The notes under the pieces: model-generated
The model's database searches: none
The model's input: the letters and a program-made list of their open reading frames with translations, nothing else
What the model was told of the DNA's origin: nothing
DNA from: Microbacterium sp. 4R-513
GTDB lineage: Bacteria; Actinomycetota; Actinomycetes; Actinomycetales; Microbacteriaceae
DNA: 64,000 nt
NCBI RefSeq assembly: GCF_011046485.1
Contig: NZ_CP049256.1
Span: 2,728,001 to 2,792,000, forward strand
Reading direction: 5' to 3'
Translations under genes and position numbers: made by a program
Part shown: positions 62,719 to 64,000 of the stretch, in pieces
How positions within the stretch are numbered: position 1 is the first letter of the stretch
How the letters are laid out: each line of letters opens with the position of its first letter

Positions 62719-62816
62719 CCCGGAAAAGTTCGAGGTCGCTGCATCCGAATGGGGCCCGGCGGAGGAATCACAGTTATCGGGTGCGACCGCGCACCTGCTG
62801 ATTGAAGGGAATTCCA

Positions 62817-63038
62817 ATGAAGCGCATTCTCGCCACCGGATTCATCGCCGGGCTCCTCATGGCCGGCATCGCCGGCACCGCCGCGCAGGCAGCGCCCTCC
62901 GACGCCGCCTGTTTCGGCCAGATCCACAAGCTCGTCAACACCCAGGGCTACGCCGGCGCGGAGAACGTCGGCCAGCTCATCAAGCTCGTCGGCGGCGGTC
63001 AGGAGAAGAACGCGGCGGCCCAGGGGCTCTGCGAGTGA
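62817..63038 (+). CDS. Small secreted protein of unknown function
   Basis: A 73-residue protein. The signal peptide MKRILATGFIAGLLMAGIAG is followed by a cut near TAAQAAP, leaving a mature chain of about 46 residues with two cysteines (AACFGQ and GLCE) near its ends, which could form a disulfide ring. A lysine-glycine centre (KLVGGGQEKN) is the only other feature. GAAGGGA lies 6 bases before ATG 62817. It is followed by a strong terminator, so it is a single-gene unit. I know no family name for it. Confidence 0.85.
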   Translation: MKRILATGFIAGLLMAGIAGTAAQAAPSDAACFGQIHKLVNTQGYAGAENVGQLIKLVGGGQEKNAAAQGLCE

Positions 63039-63058
63039 CGTTCCTCTGACTCTGCGAC

Positions 63059-63100
63059 CCTAGCGGCGACTCGGATGTTGGGATCCGAGCCGCCGCTAGG
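63059..63100 (+). terminator. Strong rho-independent-type terminator
   Basis: CCTAGCGGCG (63059-63068) pairs with CGCCGCTAGG (63091-63100), and CTCGGAT with ATCCGAG, giving a 17-pair stem with one mismatched pair and a 6-base loop. TCGTTT follows. It ends the small secreted protein's transcript. Confidence 0.8.
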
Positions 63101-63172
63101 TCGTTTCGGGCGGGGTCGTCGGGCGGAGGCTGTCAATCCCCGTCAGGCCGTCGAGGCGACTCCTAGGCTTGA

Positions 63173-64000
<828 letters not shown>

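Overview
The window is high-G+C actinobacterial DNA. Dense GC-rich coding, 4-base ATGA and GTGA gene overlaps, the frequent GGATGCC context, actinobacterial families (DUF5107, DUF1684, DUF4921, EI24, NYN-LOTUS) and several short palindromic repeat families all point to Microbacteriaceae, most likely a Microbacterium-like organism. The genus is an inference. I saw no tRNA, rRNA, CRISPR array or insertion sequence.

Region 1 (1-15467) is a glycan-use locus. The end of a DUF5107/TPR protein and an aldose 1-epimerase lead into a secreted, 1289-residue GH98 endo-glycosidase with two Fn3 and four discoidin-like binding domains. Convergent to it is an intracellular GH36 alpha-galactosidase. Divergent from GH36 runs a ROK regulator - sugar ABC importer (binding protein and two permeases, no ATPase) - GH29 alpha-L-fucosidase - enolase-superfamily acid-sugar enzyme cluster. 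The gene set resembles the pneumococcal fucose operon with its GH98, and I infer use of galactose- and fucose-capped (blood-group-B-like) glycans. An AT-rich motif is shared by the GH98 and ROK/GH36 control regions. The locus ends at a deletion scar joining fragments of two genes (15478-15703).

Region 2 (15.7-26.7 kb) is mixed core: an RlmG/RsmC-like methyltransferase, an EI24 membrane protein, a collagen-repeat membrane protein, an EF-G-like GTPase, MarR, an NhaA-DsbA fusion, and a ClpC-type ATPase behind an HspR-like HAIR site. A duplicated 80-bp palindrome separates it from a DUF72 gene. Region 3 (26.8-34.1 kb) holds a secreted endonuclease/exonuclease/phosphatase-fold protein, a DUF1684 protein and a complete five-gene peptide-type ABC transporter operon whose first permease seems to start with ATA.

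Region 4 (34.2-46.8 kb) holds an ATP-dependent DNA ligase gene with a frameshift in a C run, a DHA2 drug-efflux-type MFS protein, a GntR-ACC deaminase pair with a perfect palindrome over the GntR start codon, a lipoprotein, a DUF4921/GalT-like protein, a CobB-type sirtuin 14 bp from its divergent neighbour, an MHS-family transporter, a GlcD-like oxidase and an alpha/beta hydrolase. Region 5 (47.0-51.0 kb) is a CitAB/DcuSR-type two-component system divergent from a CitMHS citrate transporter. Region 6 (51.0-64.0 kb) holds an NYN-LOTUS protein, a Gfo/Idh oxidoreductase, an M20 peptidase behind three 48-bp tandem repeats, a MetY-like enzyme, a rhodanese, a quinone-oxidoreductase-like enzyme, the helicase HrpA, a MerR regulator with a MerR-type promoter, a tiny secreted protein and an aldo/keto reductase cut by the window end.
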